This document shows positions 33,860 to 42,198 of a stretch of 64,000 nucleotides of DNA, piece by piece (the first letter of the stretch is position 1; each line of letters opens with the position of its first letter). The notes beneath the pieces are model-generated. The model did no database searches. It saw only the letters and a list, made by a program, of their open reading frames with translations, and had not been told where the DNA came from. Source of the stretch: Haloarcula amylolytica JCM 13557 (GTDB lineage: Archaea; Halobacteriota; Halobacteria; Halobacteriales; Haloarculaceae); NCBI RefSeq assembly GCF_000336615.1, contig NZ_AOLW01000010.1, positions 1-64,000 on the forward strand, given 5' to 3'. A program made the position numbers and the translations under genes.

Positions 33860-34723
33860 TTAGTCGTCCGCTTCGCCCTTCTCTATAGGCGCACCAACCA
33901 GATTGCCCCATTCGGTCCAGGAGCCGTCGTAGTTGATGGTGTCGTCGTAGCCCAGCAGTTCGTGCAGGGCGAACCAGGCGACGGAGGAGCGCTCACCGAT
34001 GCGGCAGTAGGCGACCGTCGTGGAGTCGCCGTCGATGCCGTACTCGGCGTAGAGCGCTTCGAGTTCGTCGTAGTCCTTGAAGGTGCCGTCGTCGTTGGTG
34101 ACGGCCGCCCAGGAGATGTTCTGGGCACCGGGTACGTGGCCGCCGCGCTGGGCGGTCTCCTGGAGTCCAGGGGGTGCGAGGATCTCGCCGGAGAACTCCT
34201 CGGGCGAGCGGACGTCGACGAGCGGCAGTTCACGCTCGATGGCGTTCTCGACGTCCTCTCGGTAGGCGCGGATGGACTCGCGCGGACCGGCGGCCTCGTA
34301 GTCGACTTCGGAGAACTCGGGCACTTCGTCGGTGAGTTCGTAGTCGTTCTCGACCCAGTACTCGCGGCCGCCGTCGAGGAGCTTCACGTCATCGTGGCCG
34401 TAGTACTTGAACTGCCAGTATGTGTAGGCGGCGAACCAGTTGGAGTTGTCACCGTAGAGGACAACTGTCGAGTCCTCGCTGATGCCGTGGGCACCGAGCA
34501 GGTCCTCGAAGTCGTCCTTGTCGAGGATGTCCCGCGTGGTCTGGTCCTGGAGGTCCGTCTCCCAGTTGAAGCCGATTGCGCCGGGTGCGTGGCTCTCGTC
34601 GTACAGTTCCGTGTCGACGTCCACCTCTACCAGTCGGTGGGCGGGGTCGTCGCTCTGGAACTCGTCCAGATGCTCGCTGACCCAGTCGGCCGAGACGAGC
34701 ACGTCGTTAGCGTAGTCAGTCAT
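33860..34723 (-). CDS. two-domain sulfurtransferase (thiosulfate/3-mercaptopyruvate type)
   Basis: A 287-aa tandem rhodanese. The N-terminal, inactive-type domain (about 8-130) lacks a catalytic Cys; the C-terminal domain carries Cys240 in the loop CRIGERS, a sequence typical of thiosulfate:cyanide sulfurtransferases. DVRSPEEFSGEI and GHVPGAQNISW are the CH2 motifs. Start MTDYANDV is chosen because GGTAATATATG lies about 30 nt upstream on this strand. It is divergent from a second two-domain sulfurtransferase. Role could be thiosulfate detoxification, Fe-S repair or molybdopterin/tRNA sulfur supply. Confidence 0.92.
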   Translation of the reverse strand: MTDYANDVLVSADWVSEHLDEFQSDDPAHRLVEVDVDTELYDESHAPGAIGFNWETDLQDQTTRDILDKDDFEDLLGAHGISEDSTVVLYGDNSNWFAAYTYWQFKYYGHDDVKLLDGGREYWVENDYELTDEVPEFSEVDYEAAGPRESIRAYREDVENAIERELPLVDVRSPEEFSGEILAPPGLQETAQRGGHVPGAQNISWAAVTNDDGTFKDYDELEALYAEYGIDGDSTTVAYCRIGERSSVAWFALHELLGYDDTINYDGSWTEWGNLVGAPIEKGEADD

Positions 34724-34986
34724 AGTGCATCGAAGCGTAAGTCTACCAGACATATATTACCACGACTTTCGGCATGTTCGGCCACTCATCCACCCTGGCG
34801 GCATATATTACCCCTATTTGGAGGGGGCGAAAGACGGCGTTCCAGCGGTGGAGGGAATAAGGGCCATGGAGTACCATGTCCGGGACGGCTCGGTCTGTTC
34901 TCCCGCGAGAATGGGCAATATTTGCAACCACCTTCGACCGACTGCGATGGGAGTTTTCAAGCGGACAGAGCGGTAACGCCACGACA
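34724..34986. promoter_or_regulatory. divergent sulfurtransferase control region
   Basis: 263 bp. CATATATTACC occurs twice in the same orientation (34751-34761 and 34802-34812), 51 bp apart. The first copy read on the minus strand is the TATA box of the left gene. The right gene has GTTTTCAA near 34953, about 30 nt before its ATG. The second CATATATTACC copy is not spaced to either coding start. Confidence 0.5.
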
Positions 34987-35787
34987 ATGACTGATTTCGT
35001 CTCTGCGGAGTGGGTGGCGAGCCAGGACGAGGGTATCCGAATCGTCGACGTGCGCGACGCCTGGGAGTACGACGGCCTCGGCCACCTCCCGAATGCGGTG
35101 AGCGTGCCCTTCGATTCGTTCCGGGCAGACGAACACGGCGCGGAGTCCGACGCCGACGCTGGCGAAGGGATGCTCCCCGACAAAGGCGACTGGGCAGAGT
35201 TGCTCTCGGAGGCCGGCGTCTCCCCGGAGAGCGACATCGTCGCGTACGACGACCACCACGGCGTCTTCGCCGCGCGGTTCCTCGTCACGGCCGAACTATT
35301 CGGCCACGACCCCGACCGGCTCCATCTCCTCGACGGCGACTTCTCCAGTTGGCAACTGGAACGGGAAACGTCGAGCGAGTCGCCGGCCGTCGAGCCGACC
35401 GACTACGAGGTGACGCGTCCCGACTCGACGCCGCTGGTCGGCCCGGACGCGGTCGCTGACGCCGCGGACGACCCTGACGCGGTGCTGGTCGACACACGCG
35501 AGGACGGGGAGTACGACGAGGGCCACATCCCCGGTGCGGTCCTGCTGGACTGGCGGGACCTCGTCGACGACGAGACGCGGGGACTGCTTCCGAAAGACGA
35601 GGCACGATCAGTTCTCGAACGTGCGGGCATCGTCCCCGAGAAACGCGTCGTCCTCTACTGTAACACCGCCCGTCGCATCAGCCACACCTACGTCGTCTTG
35701 CGGCATCTCGGCTTCGAGCAGGTGGATTTCTACGAAGGAAGCCTGACCGAATGGGAGGCACAGGGGCGGCCGCTGGAGACAAACTGA
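34987..35787 (+). CDS. second two-domain sulfurtransferase
   Basis: A 266-aa tandem rhodanese divergent from the one at 33860-34723. The N-terminal domain starts VRDAWEYDGLGHLPNAVSVPF and has Asp in place of the catalytic Cys (IVAYDDHHG); the active C-terminal loop is Cys225 in CNTARRIS. The loop differs from CRIGERS of the partner, so donor or acceptor specificity probably differs. The ATG at 34987 is preferred over a longer frame because it gives the canonical start of the first rhodanese domain. Confidence 0.9.
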   Translation: MTDFVSAEWVASQDEGIRIVDVRDAWEYDGLGHLPNAVSVPFDSFRADEHGAESDADAGEGMLPDKGDWAELLSEAGVSPESDIVAYDDHHGVFAARFLVTAELFGHDPDRLHLLDGDFSSWQLERETSSESPAVEPTDYEVTRPDSTPLVGPDAVADAADDPDAVLVDTREDGEYDEGHIPGAVLLDWRDLVDDETRGLLPKDEARSVLERAGIVPEKRVVLYCNTARRISHTYVVLRHLGFEQVDFYEGSLTEWEAQGRPLETN

Positions 35788-35818
35788 GTCGGCGTCGCGA
35801 CCGCTGACACAGTCCACA

Positions 35819-36823
35819 CTACGTCAGTTGCTGCTGGTCTCCTTGCTGCTCGTTCGTCAACAGCGACGACAGTTCGACCAACAGCGCGATGACGACTGGC
35901 CCGGCGATAAAGCCGATGACGCCCAGCGTCAGCACGCCGCCGGTGAACCCGACGAAGTAGAGACTGGCCGGGAGGCCGGTCGTGTAGCGGGCGAGTTTCG
36001 GCCTGATGACTGCGTCGGGGAGGAAGCCGACGAAGACGAGGCCGAACACGGTCACCAGTATCGCGCCGGTGATGTTTCCGTTGATGAGGTCCGCGACAGC
36101 GATGGTAAGGACGACGACGCTGGGGCCGATGACGGGGACGAACTGCAGGATGCCGGCGACCACCGCCAGCGCGAACGCGCCCTGATAGCCCAGCAGCCAA
36201 AACACGACCCACGCCACGACGAAGGTCCCGAACGCCGTCGCCGCCTGGAGAACGTAAATCGCGTACAGCGTCCCCCGGAGTCGCTGATGGAGTCGGTTGA
36301 CGACCTCGTGATACGACGCCGGCACCGTCCGATAGGCGGCCTTTTTCGGTGCCTGTGGCCGCCACAGCATCGCGTAGACGAGAATCGTAAACAGGACGGC
36401 TTTCAGCGCCAGGACGGGCGATTCTGCCGCGAGGTCGACTGCGAAATCCGTGAGTATCCGTCGCGCTGATAGCAACGTCGGCGCGATCTCGACCGGGTAG
36501 CTAAACCCGCCGACATCGATGGTCACCATCGGAGGGAGTTGCTGGAAGAACGAAAACAGGTCACGACGGCGGAGATACAGCACGGCCCCGAGCGGGACGA
36601 CGATGAGTGTGCCGCTGACGAAGGCGATACCAGTCGTCACGGCCGCCGACACTCGCTTGTTGAGCCCGTGGCGCCCGAGCCACTTCGAGACGGGGAACAG
36701 GACGTATGCGACTGTGATTGCGAAGAATATCGTCGATAGCACTCGCGCGAGCAGGACTGTCGTCAGACAGCCGGTGAGAACGAGCAGGCCCGCGAGGACG
36801 TAGGTTCGTCGGCGTGTTACCAC
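35819..36823 (-). CDS. AI-2E family (PerM-type) transporter
   Basis: A roughly 334-aa membrane protein of the AI-2E exporter/PerM family. Hydrophobic segments: two at about 8-45, one near 55-80, and four or five in 150-320. The conserved late region FALAVVAGILQFVPVIGPSVVVL and a final GGVLTLGVIGFIAGPVVIALL are diagnostic. The family exports small molecules or is linked to osmotic stress; substrate here is unknown. The start is set at GTG 36823, downstream of a minus-strand TATAAAA; a longer in-frame ATG at 36868 would place the promoter inside the coding region. Confidence 0.87.
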   Translation of the reverse strand: MVTRRRTYVLAGLLVLTGCLTTVLLARVLSTIFFAITVAYVLFPVSKWLGRHGLNKRVSAAVTTGIAFVSGTLIVVPLGAVLYLRRRDLFSFFQQLPPMVTIDVGGFSYPVEIAPTLLSARRILTDFAVDLAAESPVLALKAVLFTILVYAMLWRPQAPKKAAYRTVPASYHEVVNRLHQRLRGTLYAIYVLQAATAFGTFVVAWVVFWLLGYQGAFALAVVAGILQFVPVIGPSVVVLTIAVADLINGNITGAILVTVFGLVFVGFLPDAVIRPKLARYTTGLPASLYFVGFTGGVLTLGVIGFIAGPVVIALLVELSSLLTNEQQGDQQQLT

Positions 36824-36887
36824 GCCCGTCCTTTTATATTGGTCGGTAAAAACGTTATCTGCACACACCAGTCGAGTAACAGGTCCG

Positions 36888-37970
36888 TCAGGACCGGGAG
36901 AACAGCGCCGCCAACTGCTCGCGGGAGAACAGCGTCGTCGGTCGGTCCATGTGGACGCCGATCTCGCCCTCGAAGGCCTTCATCCCGGCTTTCTGTATCG
37001 GCTCCGGCGCGGAGTAGCCGGCCCGAACCGCGTGGCCCAGACGGATCTCCTGCCGGAGATCGTCGCGCCACGCTCGCTCGTACTCGCCCAGCGTCGCCGG
37101 GTCCCCGGGGTCGATTTCCCGGGCCGCGTGGTCGGCCGCGGTCATGCCGTAGCGGATGCCGCCGCCGGTGAAGGGCTTGGTCTGTGCCGCGGCGTCGCCG
37201 ACGAGGAACGACCGCCGACCGGTGACCCGCTTCGGCGGGCCGATGGGAATGAGCCCCGAGCACCGGCGGTCGGTCTCGACGCCGTAGCCGTCGACGAACT
37301 CTTCGAAGCGGCCGCGGGCGTCATCCCCTGGCGGCACGGCCAGCCCGTACTCGACGCCGGCCTCGCCCCGCGGGATGCGCCAGGCGAAAAAGCGAGGCAC
37401 AGTGAGGTGCACGTCGACGAAGGCGCCGTGGTCCACCTCGTCGCTGAACCCGAGCACGCCGTGGAGCAGTTCGTCGGGCTCCGGCAGGTCCAGTTCCCGC
37501 CGGACGCGGCTCTTTGGCCCGTCACAGCCGGCAACCATTTTCGCTCGGTGCGTCTCGACGCCGTCGTCGCCCCGGACCTCCACGGTGACGCCGTCCCTGT
37601 CTTCGGTGACCCCGACGACCGAATGCCCCTCGTGAACGTCGGCACCGGCGTCGCGGGCCAGCCCCGCAAGGTGCTTGTCTAGACCGACACGGTCGATGAC
37701 GTTCGAGATGACCTCGTCCTTGTAGAATGGGTGGTCTTGGCTCCCGGGGCCGCCGGTGTGGAACCGCGCGCCGGAGATCTCGTTCTGGAACAGTTCGTCG
37801 CGGGCGTCCTCGGTGAAATCCCAGATATCTGTACTCACATGGCCCGAGCAGGCCAGCGGCTTGCCGATCTCCCCCTGTTCGAACACCACCACGTCGAGCC
37901 CCCGACTCGCCGCCTGGCGCGCGTACCGGGACCCAGCCGGACCCGCACCGACCACCACAACATCGTGCAT
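36888..37970 (-). CDS. FAD-dependent geranylgeranyl-reductase-like oxidoreductase
   Basis: A 360-aa flavoprotein. The FAD-binding dinucleotide fold VVVVGAGPAGSRYARQAASRG starts at residue 3, and the family's CSGHVS (about 41-46) and the GDAAAQTKPFTGGGIRYGM segment (about 273-291) are characteristic of geranylgeranyl reductases. Archaeal members saturate the isoprenoid chains of archaeol lipids; this one could be that enzyme or a related prenyl reductase. Start MHDVVVVGAG is chosen because it puts the FAD fold at the N terminus. Confidence 0.9.
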   Translation of the reverse strand: MHDVVVVGAGPAGSRYARQAASRGLDVVVFEQGEIGKPLACSGHVSTDIWDFTEDARDELFQNEISGARFHTGGPGSQDHPFYKDEVISNVIDRVGLDKHLAGLARDAGADVHEGHSVVGVTEDRDGVTVEVRGDDGVETHRAKMVAGCDGPKSRVRRELDLPEPDELLHGVLGFSDEVDHGAFVDVHLTVPRFFAWRIPRGEAGVEYGLAVPPGDDARGRFEEFVDGYGVETDRRCSGLIPIGPPKRVTGRRSFLVGDAAAQTKPFTGGGIRYGMTAADHAAREIDPGDPATLGEYERAWRDDLRQEIRLGHAVRAGYSAPEPIQKAGMKAFEGEIGVHMDRPTTLFSREQLAALFSRS

Positions 37971-38050
37971 ACACGTTCTCTCGGTGTCACGAACCAAATA
38001 GCTTCTCGATTCAGACGGCTGTTGTACCCGTTTTCCGGACGACCGCCGAC

Positions 38051-38476
38051 TCAGCTACCCGCCGTGGGGACTCGCGGATGACCCTGTCGCTTGGCCAGCC
38101 AGCCGCCGAAACGGCCGGCCAGGCCGCCGACAACCATCGGGAGCACCAGCAGCAGTACACCGACTACCAGTGCCATACCGACGCCAACGACCCGGAACCA
38201 CAGCGGGTTCGGAATCGTCGGGATAGCGACCAACAGTTCTTTCAGCGACCAGAGCGCCGGAACACCACCGATGAGCCCGGCTCTGATCCCGGCGGCGGTC
38301 CCCGTCCCGCCGTGGCGCTTGACCAGATACCCTGCGATGACGCCGCCGAGGAACAGTCCGTGATAGGTGATGTCCGACGACGACCGCAACGCGTCTGCGA
38401 GCGTGAACAGCGCGGGGACGCCGCCGCCGATGAGGGCACATTTCCACGTCTTCGAGAGTTCGAACTGGAGGGGCAT
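38051..38476 (-). CDS. DUF5518-like small membrane protein
   Basis: A 141-aa polytopic protein with four hydrophobic helices and Gly-rich GGVPAL repeats (ALIGGGVPALFTLADAL at about 13-29 and AGLIGGVPALWSL at about 64-76), indicating an internal duplication. This matches haloarchaeal DUF5518-type proteins of unknown function; the name is moderately certain. Start MPLQFELSKTW is chosen over an upstream frame that has no membrane logic. Confidence 0.72.
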   Translation of the reverse strand: MPLQFELSKTWKCALIGGGVPALFTLADALRSSSDITYHGLFLGGVIAGYLVKRHGGTGTAAGIRAGLIGGVPALWSLKELLVAIPTIPNPLWFRVVGVGMALVVGVLLLVLPMVVGGLAGRFGGWLAKRQGHPRVPTAGS

Positions 38477-38598
38477 ACCCGAGTGATGACTCGCCGGGCT
38501 GAAAAACCAGCTCCCTGATGACACAACCAGACGCAAGCGGTCGCCGCGCCGCTAATCCGATCAGGACGCATTTGTCGCTGCAGCCCTTCCCGACGGCC

Positions 38599-38985
38599 AT
38601 GGCGGAGTACCAGCCCGGAGTGTGTAACATCGGTGCCGACCAGCGCCGCGCCCGTCGACTGTCGGCCGTCGCCTCGTTTGCGGTCGCCATCGGTATCGCG
38701 CTCGCTGCCGCGGTCGGTGCGATACCAGGGACGGCGCTGTTAGCGACTGTTCCATTCATTTTCGGCGGCTTCGTCGGCGCATTCCAGGACTACTTCCGAT
38801 TCTGCGTCGCCTTTGGCGCGCTCGCCCGCTACGACCTCTCCGGGTCGGGCGGGGCCAGCGGCCGTGTCGACGCGAGCGAAGCCGTCCGAGCCGACCGGCG
38901 ACAGGCCGCGAAAATCCTCCTGCTTGCGGCCGTTGCGACGGCCGTGACAAGCGGCCTGGGATACGCGATCATCTCACTTCTCTGA
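38599..38985 (+). CDS. small membrane protein, hypothetical
   Basis: A 128-aa protein with three predicted helices (about 22-42, 44-62 and 105-126). Between the second and third is a soluble loop (RYDLSGSGGASGRVDASEAVRADRRQ). No family is recognised. ATG at 38599 is the second in-frame ATG; the first (38518) would add a hydrophilic tail without clear promoter spacing. The gene converges with the MoxR-operon's last gene. Confidence 0.65.
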   Translation: MAEYQPGVCNIGADQRRARRLSAVASFAVAIGIALAAAVGAIPGTALLATVPFIFGGFVGAFQDYFRFCVAFGALARYDLSGSGGASGRVDASEAVRADRRQAAKILLLAAVATAVTSGLGYAIISLL

Positions 38986-38999
38986 TCGGCTTCCTCCCG

Positions 39000-39509
39000 T
39001 TACCGAAGCGAGACGGTAAACGCGACGACAGCGAGCAGGAGCAGGCCAAGCGCCAGCGGCGACGGCGTCCCCGTCACGGACCGGTAGATCAGATAGCCGA
39101 TGCCGCCGCCCGCCGTCAGGAGCACCACGACCGAGACGGTGTGGACGAGTTCGACCCGAAGCGTCGGGGCCGCGGAGCCCACCTGCGCCCCCAATCGCAG
39201 CGCGTGTCTGGCGGTCACCCAGGCCAGCACGATCGGCACTGTCGCGCCCAGGACCCACTCCGGCGACCCGTTAGCCCCGGCCTGTAGCACGGCTACGAAC
39301 AGGCCGCTGACGCCGGACGTCAGTGCGAACTCGGATCGTCGCAGCAGGCCGACGCCGACTGCCAGCCCACCGATGGCGGCGAACGCTAACGACGCGGGGT
39401 CGGTCGCGACGAGTCCGACAACGGTGAGGACTGAGATGGCGCTGACGCCGGCGCTGAACCGCGGCAGTCCCGATGCGGACGGGCGGTCTCGGTCAGACGC
39501 TCGCGGCAT
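39000..39509 (-). CDS. polytopic membrane protein of MoxR/DUF58 operon (DUF7519-like)
   Basis: A 169-aa protein with about five hydrophobic helices over residues 20-165 and a short Arg/Asp-rich start (MPRASDRDRPSASG). It overlaps the DUF58 gene by 17 nt and is the last gene of the moxR-DUF4129-DUF58 operon. Haloarchaeal operons of this kind often end in such a protein; the specific DUF number is tentative. Function unknown, presumably acting with the DUF58 protein at the membrane. Confidence 0.72.
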   Translation of the reverse strand: MPRASDRDRPSASGLPRFSAGVSAISVLTVVGLVATDPASLAFAAIGGLAVGVGLLRRSEFALTSGVSGLFVAVLQAGANGSPEWVLGATVPIVLAWVTARHALRLGAQVGSAAPTLRVELVHTVSVVVLLTAGGGIGYLIYRSVTGTPSPLALGLLLLAVVAFTVSLR

Positions 39510-41439
39510 GGGCTTGCACCTCCCCGAGTGGCGTCGCCGGGTCCCAGTCCCGGACCGGGATGTCGTGCCCACGGAGCGTCGAGAGCCGGCTTTCACGGGC
39601 GAGATGCGCGTAGGCCCCGGCGACCGTCGACGGGTCCGTACAGTCCGGACTGACCACCGAAACGCTGTGGCCGGCCCCCTCTAATTGTCGAACCAGCGCA
39701 ACGCCGTCGTCGTCACAGAGCGGCGAGACGACGACCACCTGAACGTCGGGGTTGAGCCGCGCCGTCAGGTCGTCGACGGCGTCGCCGATTTGCGTCGGTT
39801 TCGACGGTGGCGTCCACGGAACCGCGCTTTCGCTGGCGAGATGCGTCCGGACGGCCTCGCGATGGGCCTCGCCGGTCGTCGTTGGCAACCAACAGTCGCC
39901 CGCCCCGACCGTCCCCACGCCGACCGGAATTCCGTCGTCGAGCAATCGGTCGGCGATGCTGTAGGCGGCCGACGCGCCGTGCCGCGGTGCTGGGACATCT
40001 CCCGGTGTCGCCGCGACGTACGCCGCGCGACGGGCGTCGACGACCACGGCGACCCGCGGCCGTCGCGGCTCCTGAAACTCGACTGTCGCCAGGTCGCCGG
40101 TCTTCGCGCGGTGGTGCCAGTCGATCCTCGACGCCGGGTCGCCGGGGCGGTACGCGCGCAATGAATCGAATTCGACGCCGCTCCCGGTGACCCCTGCCTT
40201 CTGTTGCCCCGGCATTTGCGTCGCCTGCTCTCGTGGCGCGCCGGCGTCGTCACTGCGCCGCTCGAAGCCACACGCCAGGCTGTCCTGGCCGCCCGTCACC
40301 GCCACGGTCCGGACCGTCTCTCGCGCGCCGGCGAAATCGCCCGCGATCACGAACGGTGACTCGAACGCGTGGGTGCCCGGGACCGCCGTCAGCGTGTAGC
40401 TAAATGACCGTTCGGTGCCGGGCCGCAACGCGGTGGTCAACCGCGGCGACCCCGAGCGGACGCTGAGTCCGGCGGGGACGCCGTCGAGCAGCCGTAGGTC
40501 CGGAACCGTCGTCTCGCCGACGTTCCGCACCGTCACGGTGACCTCGACGGTAGACCCGGGCGACGGCGTCCGCGGTTCGAGCGTTCGAGTGAGTTCGATA
40601 TCGGCCGTCGGCTCCCGGACCCGGGCGGCCCCGGCGAGTGCGACCCCGAACGCGGCGGTCAGCACCGCTCCGGGAACACCCATCACGACGCCGCCCGCGC
40701 TGGCAAGCAGGACCGCGACGGCGACGCGTCTGGTCCGTCCGGTCGACCGCGTTCGAGGGAGGTCGGCGGTGGGCCAGTACTCGTCGGCCGATTCCCCGTC
40801 ACCCACTGTTTCGACCGGAGCGGGCCGGCTGTCCGGGTCAGGTGCGTCGGCCGCCAGTCGCTCGGCTAACTCAGCGACGGCGTGGCGCGCCCGACGTACC
40901 ACGGGGAGTTCAGGTCGAACTAAGGGGAGCGACGCCCGTCGCGGCAGCGGCGGGCATAGCCCGTCGGCGAAGAAAGCGGCGGCCGCCTCGTCGTCGGTCC
41001 ACGCCCCGTCCGCGAGCCGGTCGGCGGCCGCGCCCGGCCTGTCCCCGTCGGTCCGTCCGAGCACGTCGACGGCAAGCTCGTGGAGCGACGCGTACACGCG
41101 CTCCCTAGGCGTGCGCTCCCGGGGTCCGTCCCACTCGTCCGCGTCGTCGACCGCGCGGCGGCCGACGGTGCTGATCCGGTCGAGTCGCTCGGCGAACGCC
41201 GCCCCAGGGACTCGATACGGGGGACGGGACTCGGGCGTCGGAAGCCGTAGCTCGGGGTCGTCGCTGTCGAACAGTTCTCTGGCCGCGAGCACCACCGCCG
41301 CGGCCCCGACCCCGACCGTCAGCAGCGTCGCGACCACACGCGGCAGAAGTCCACCGCCCAGCTCGGGCAGTGCCAGCAGGAGTCCCCCGGCGCTGATAGC
41401 CAGGAGGCCAACGATAGTCGGAATGCGTCGCTGCCTCAC
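39493..41439 (-). CDS. DUF58 domain protein with N-terminal membrane anchor and DUF11-like domain
   Basis: A 648-aa protein. Two hydrophobic helices at the N terminus (about 8-50), a hydrophilic stretch, two more helices (about 243-280), then an extracellular-type domain (about 290-390) with VTVRNVGETTVPDLRLLD, typical of DUF11/CARDB-like adhesion folds. The C-terminal half (about 400-620) is DUF58 with its signature SLRAYRPGDPASRIDWHHRAKTGDLATVEF near 430. DUF58 has a vWA-like fold and usually works with MoxR ATPases in metal-ion-dependent assembly. It overlaps the DUF4129 gene by 4 nt. Confidence 0.9.
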   Translation of the reverse strand: MRQRRIPTIVGLLAISAGGLLLALPELGGGLLPRVVATLLTVGVGAAAVVLAARELFDSDDPELRLPTPESRPPYRVPGAAFAERLDRISTVGRRAVDDADEWDGPRERTPRERVYASLHELAVDVLGRTDGDRPGAAADRLADGAWTDDEAAAAFFADGLCPPLPRRASLPLVRPELPVVRRARHAVAELAERLAADAPDPDSRPAPVETVGDGESADEYWPTADLPRTRSTGRTRRVAVAVLLASAGGVVMGVPGAVLTAAFGVALAGAARVREPTADIELTRTLEPRTPSPGSTVEVTVTVRNVGETTVPDLRLLDGVPAGLSVRSGSPRLTTALRPGTERSFSYTLTAVPGTHAFESPFVIAGDFAGARETVRTVAVTGGQDSLACGFERRSDDAGAPREQATQMPGQQKAGVTGSGVEFDSLRAYRPGDPASRIDWHHRAKTGDLATVEFQEPRRPRVAVVVDARRAAYVAATPGDVPAPRHGASAAYSIADRLLDDGIPVGVGTVGAGDCWLPTTTGEAHREAVRTHLASESAVPWTPPSKPTQIGDAVDDLTARLNPDVQVVVVSPLCDDDGVALVRQLEGAGHSVSVVSPDCTDPSTVAGAYAHLARESRLSTLRGHDIPVRDWDPATPLGEVQAHAASV

Positions 41440-42137
41440 GATTCATCACCCCGGACAGGCGCGTCTATCGACAGCGTGGTTGCGACCGCTCGCGCCCGTC
41501 GCTCCCGCTCCGGCGTCGCGGCCGCGTCGCCGTACCGGACCGCACAGAACAGTTCGGTCAGCGCCGTCACCGGTTGCTGTGGGAGGCCGGACTCGATAGC
41601 TCCGTCCCGAACGTCGGCGGGAGTCACCGGCCCCTCTCCGGGCAGACCGGACGCTTCGTCGACCGATTCGACGCGGTGCCTGAGCGCGGTCCACGCCCGG
41701 TACACGTCGTTTTTCGGCGGCACGTCCGACGTGAGCGAAACCGAATCGGGTGCGGGTGCCGTCGGCGTGGGTGGCGGGTCCTCGTCGTCGGCGTCGGGGT
41801 CGGTCATCTCGCCGCGGGTCAGTTCGTACAGGACGACTAGCCCGCCCAGCACGACGAGTGCGAGGCCGGCGGCGACCTGCCAGCGCGGCGGCCCGTCACT
41901 TGCGTTCGAGGCGGCTACTGTCTCCGCTTCAGTCTCCGGAATTCTGGTCGCCGACTGGGTCCCCTCCGGGGTACCGGGTCCGCCACCACCCGGCCCTTGC
42001 GGGGGTGGCGTCGAATCGACCGACGGCTCCTCGGTCGTCACCGTCGGCGCTGTCGAGACGGTGTCGAGCGACGCGGCGACCATCGCCAGCGCGACGACGG
42101 CGAGAATAGCCAGAGCCAGCGAGCCCAGCCGCGCCAC
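41436..42137 (-). CDS. DUF4129 domain membrane protein
   Basis: A 233-aa protein. The start is GTG at 42137, fixed by a strong Shine-Dalgarno GGAGGTG 8 nt upstream. A first helix (about 5-25) is followed by a Thr/Pro/Gly-rich extracellular linker (PPPQGPGGGGPGTPEG), a second helix (about 92-110), and a cytoplasmic domain with VYRAWTALRHRVESV and LTELFCAVRYGDAAATPE typical of DUF4129. In related operons this protein accompanies DUF58 and transglutaminase proteins. It is 61 nt from moxR and overlaps the DUF58 gene. Confidence 0.86.
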   Translation of the reverse strand: MARLGSLALAILAVVALAMVAASLDTVSTAPTVTTEEPSVDSTPPPQGPGGGGPGTPEGTQSATRIPETEAETVAASNASDGPPRWQVAAGLALVVLGGLVVLYELTRGEMTDPDADDEDPPPTPTAPAPDSVSLTSDVPPKNDVYRAWTALRHRVESVDEASGLPGEGPVTPADVRDGAIESGLPQQPVTALTELFCAVRYGDAAATPERERRARAVATTLSIDAPVRGDES

Positions 42138-42198
42138 AGTTACACCTCCCGATTGCCGACTCCAGCAGGCCAGAGCGACTGTCTTTCCACCATCCGAC

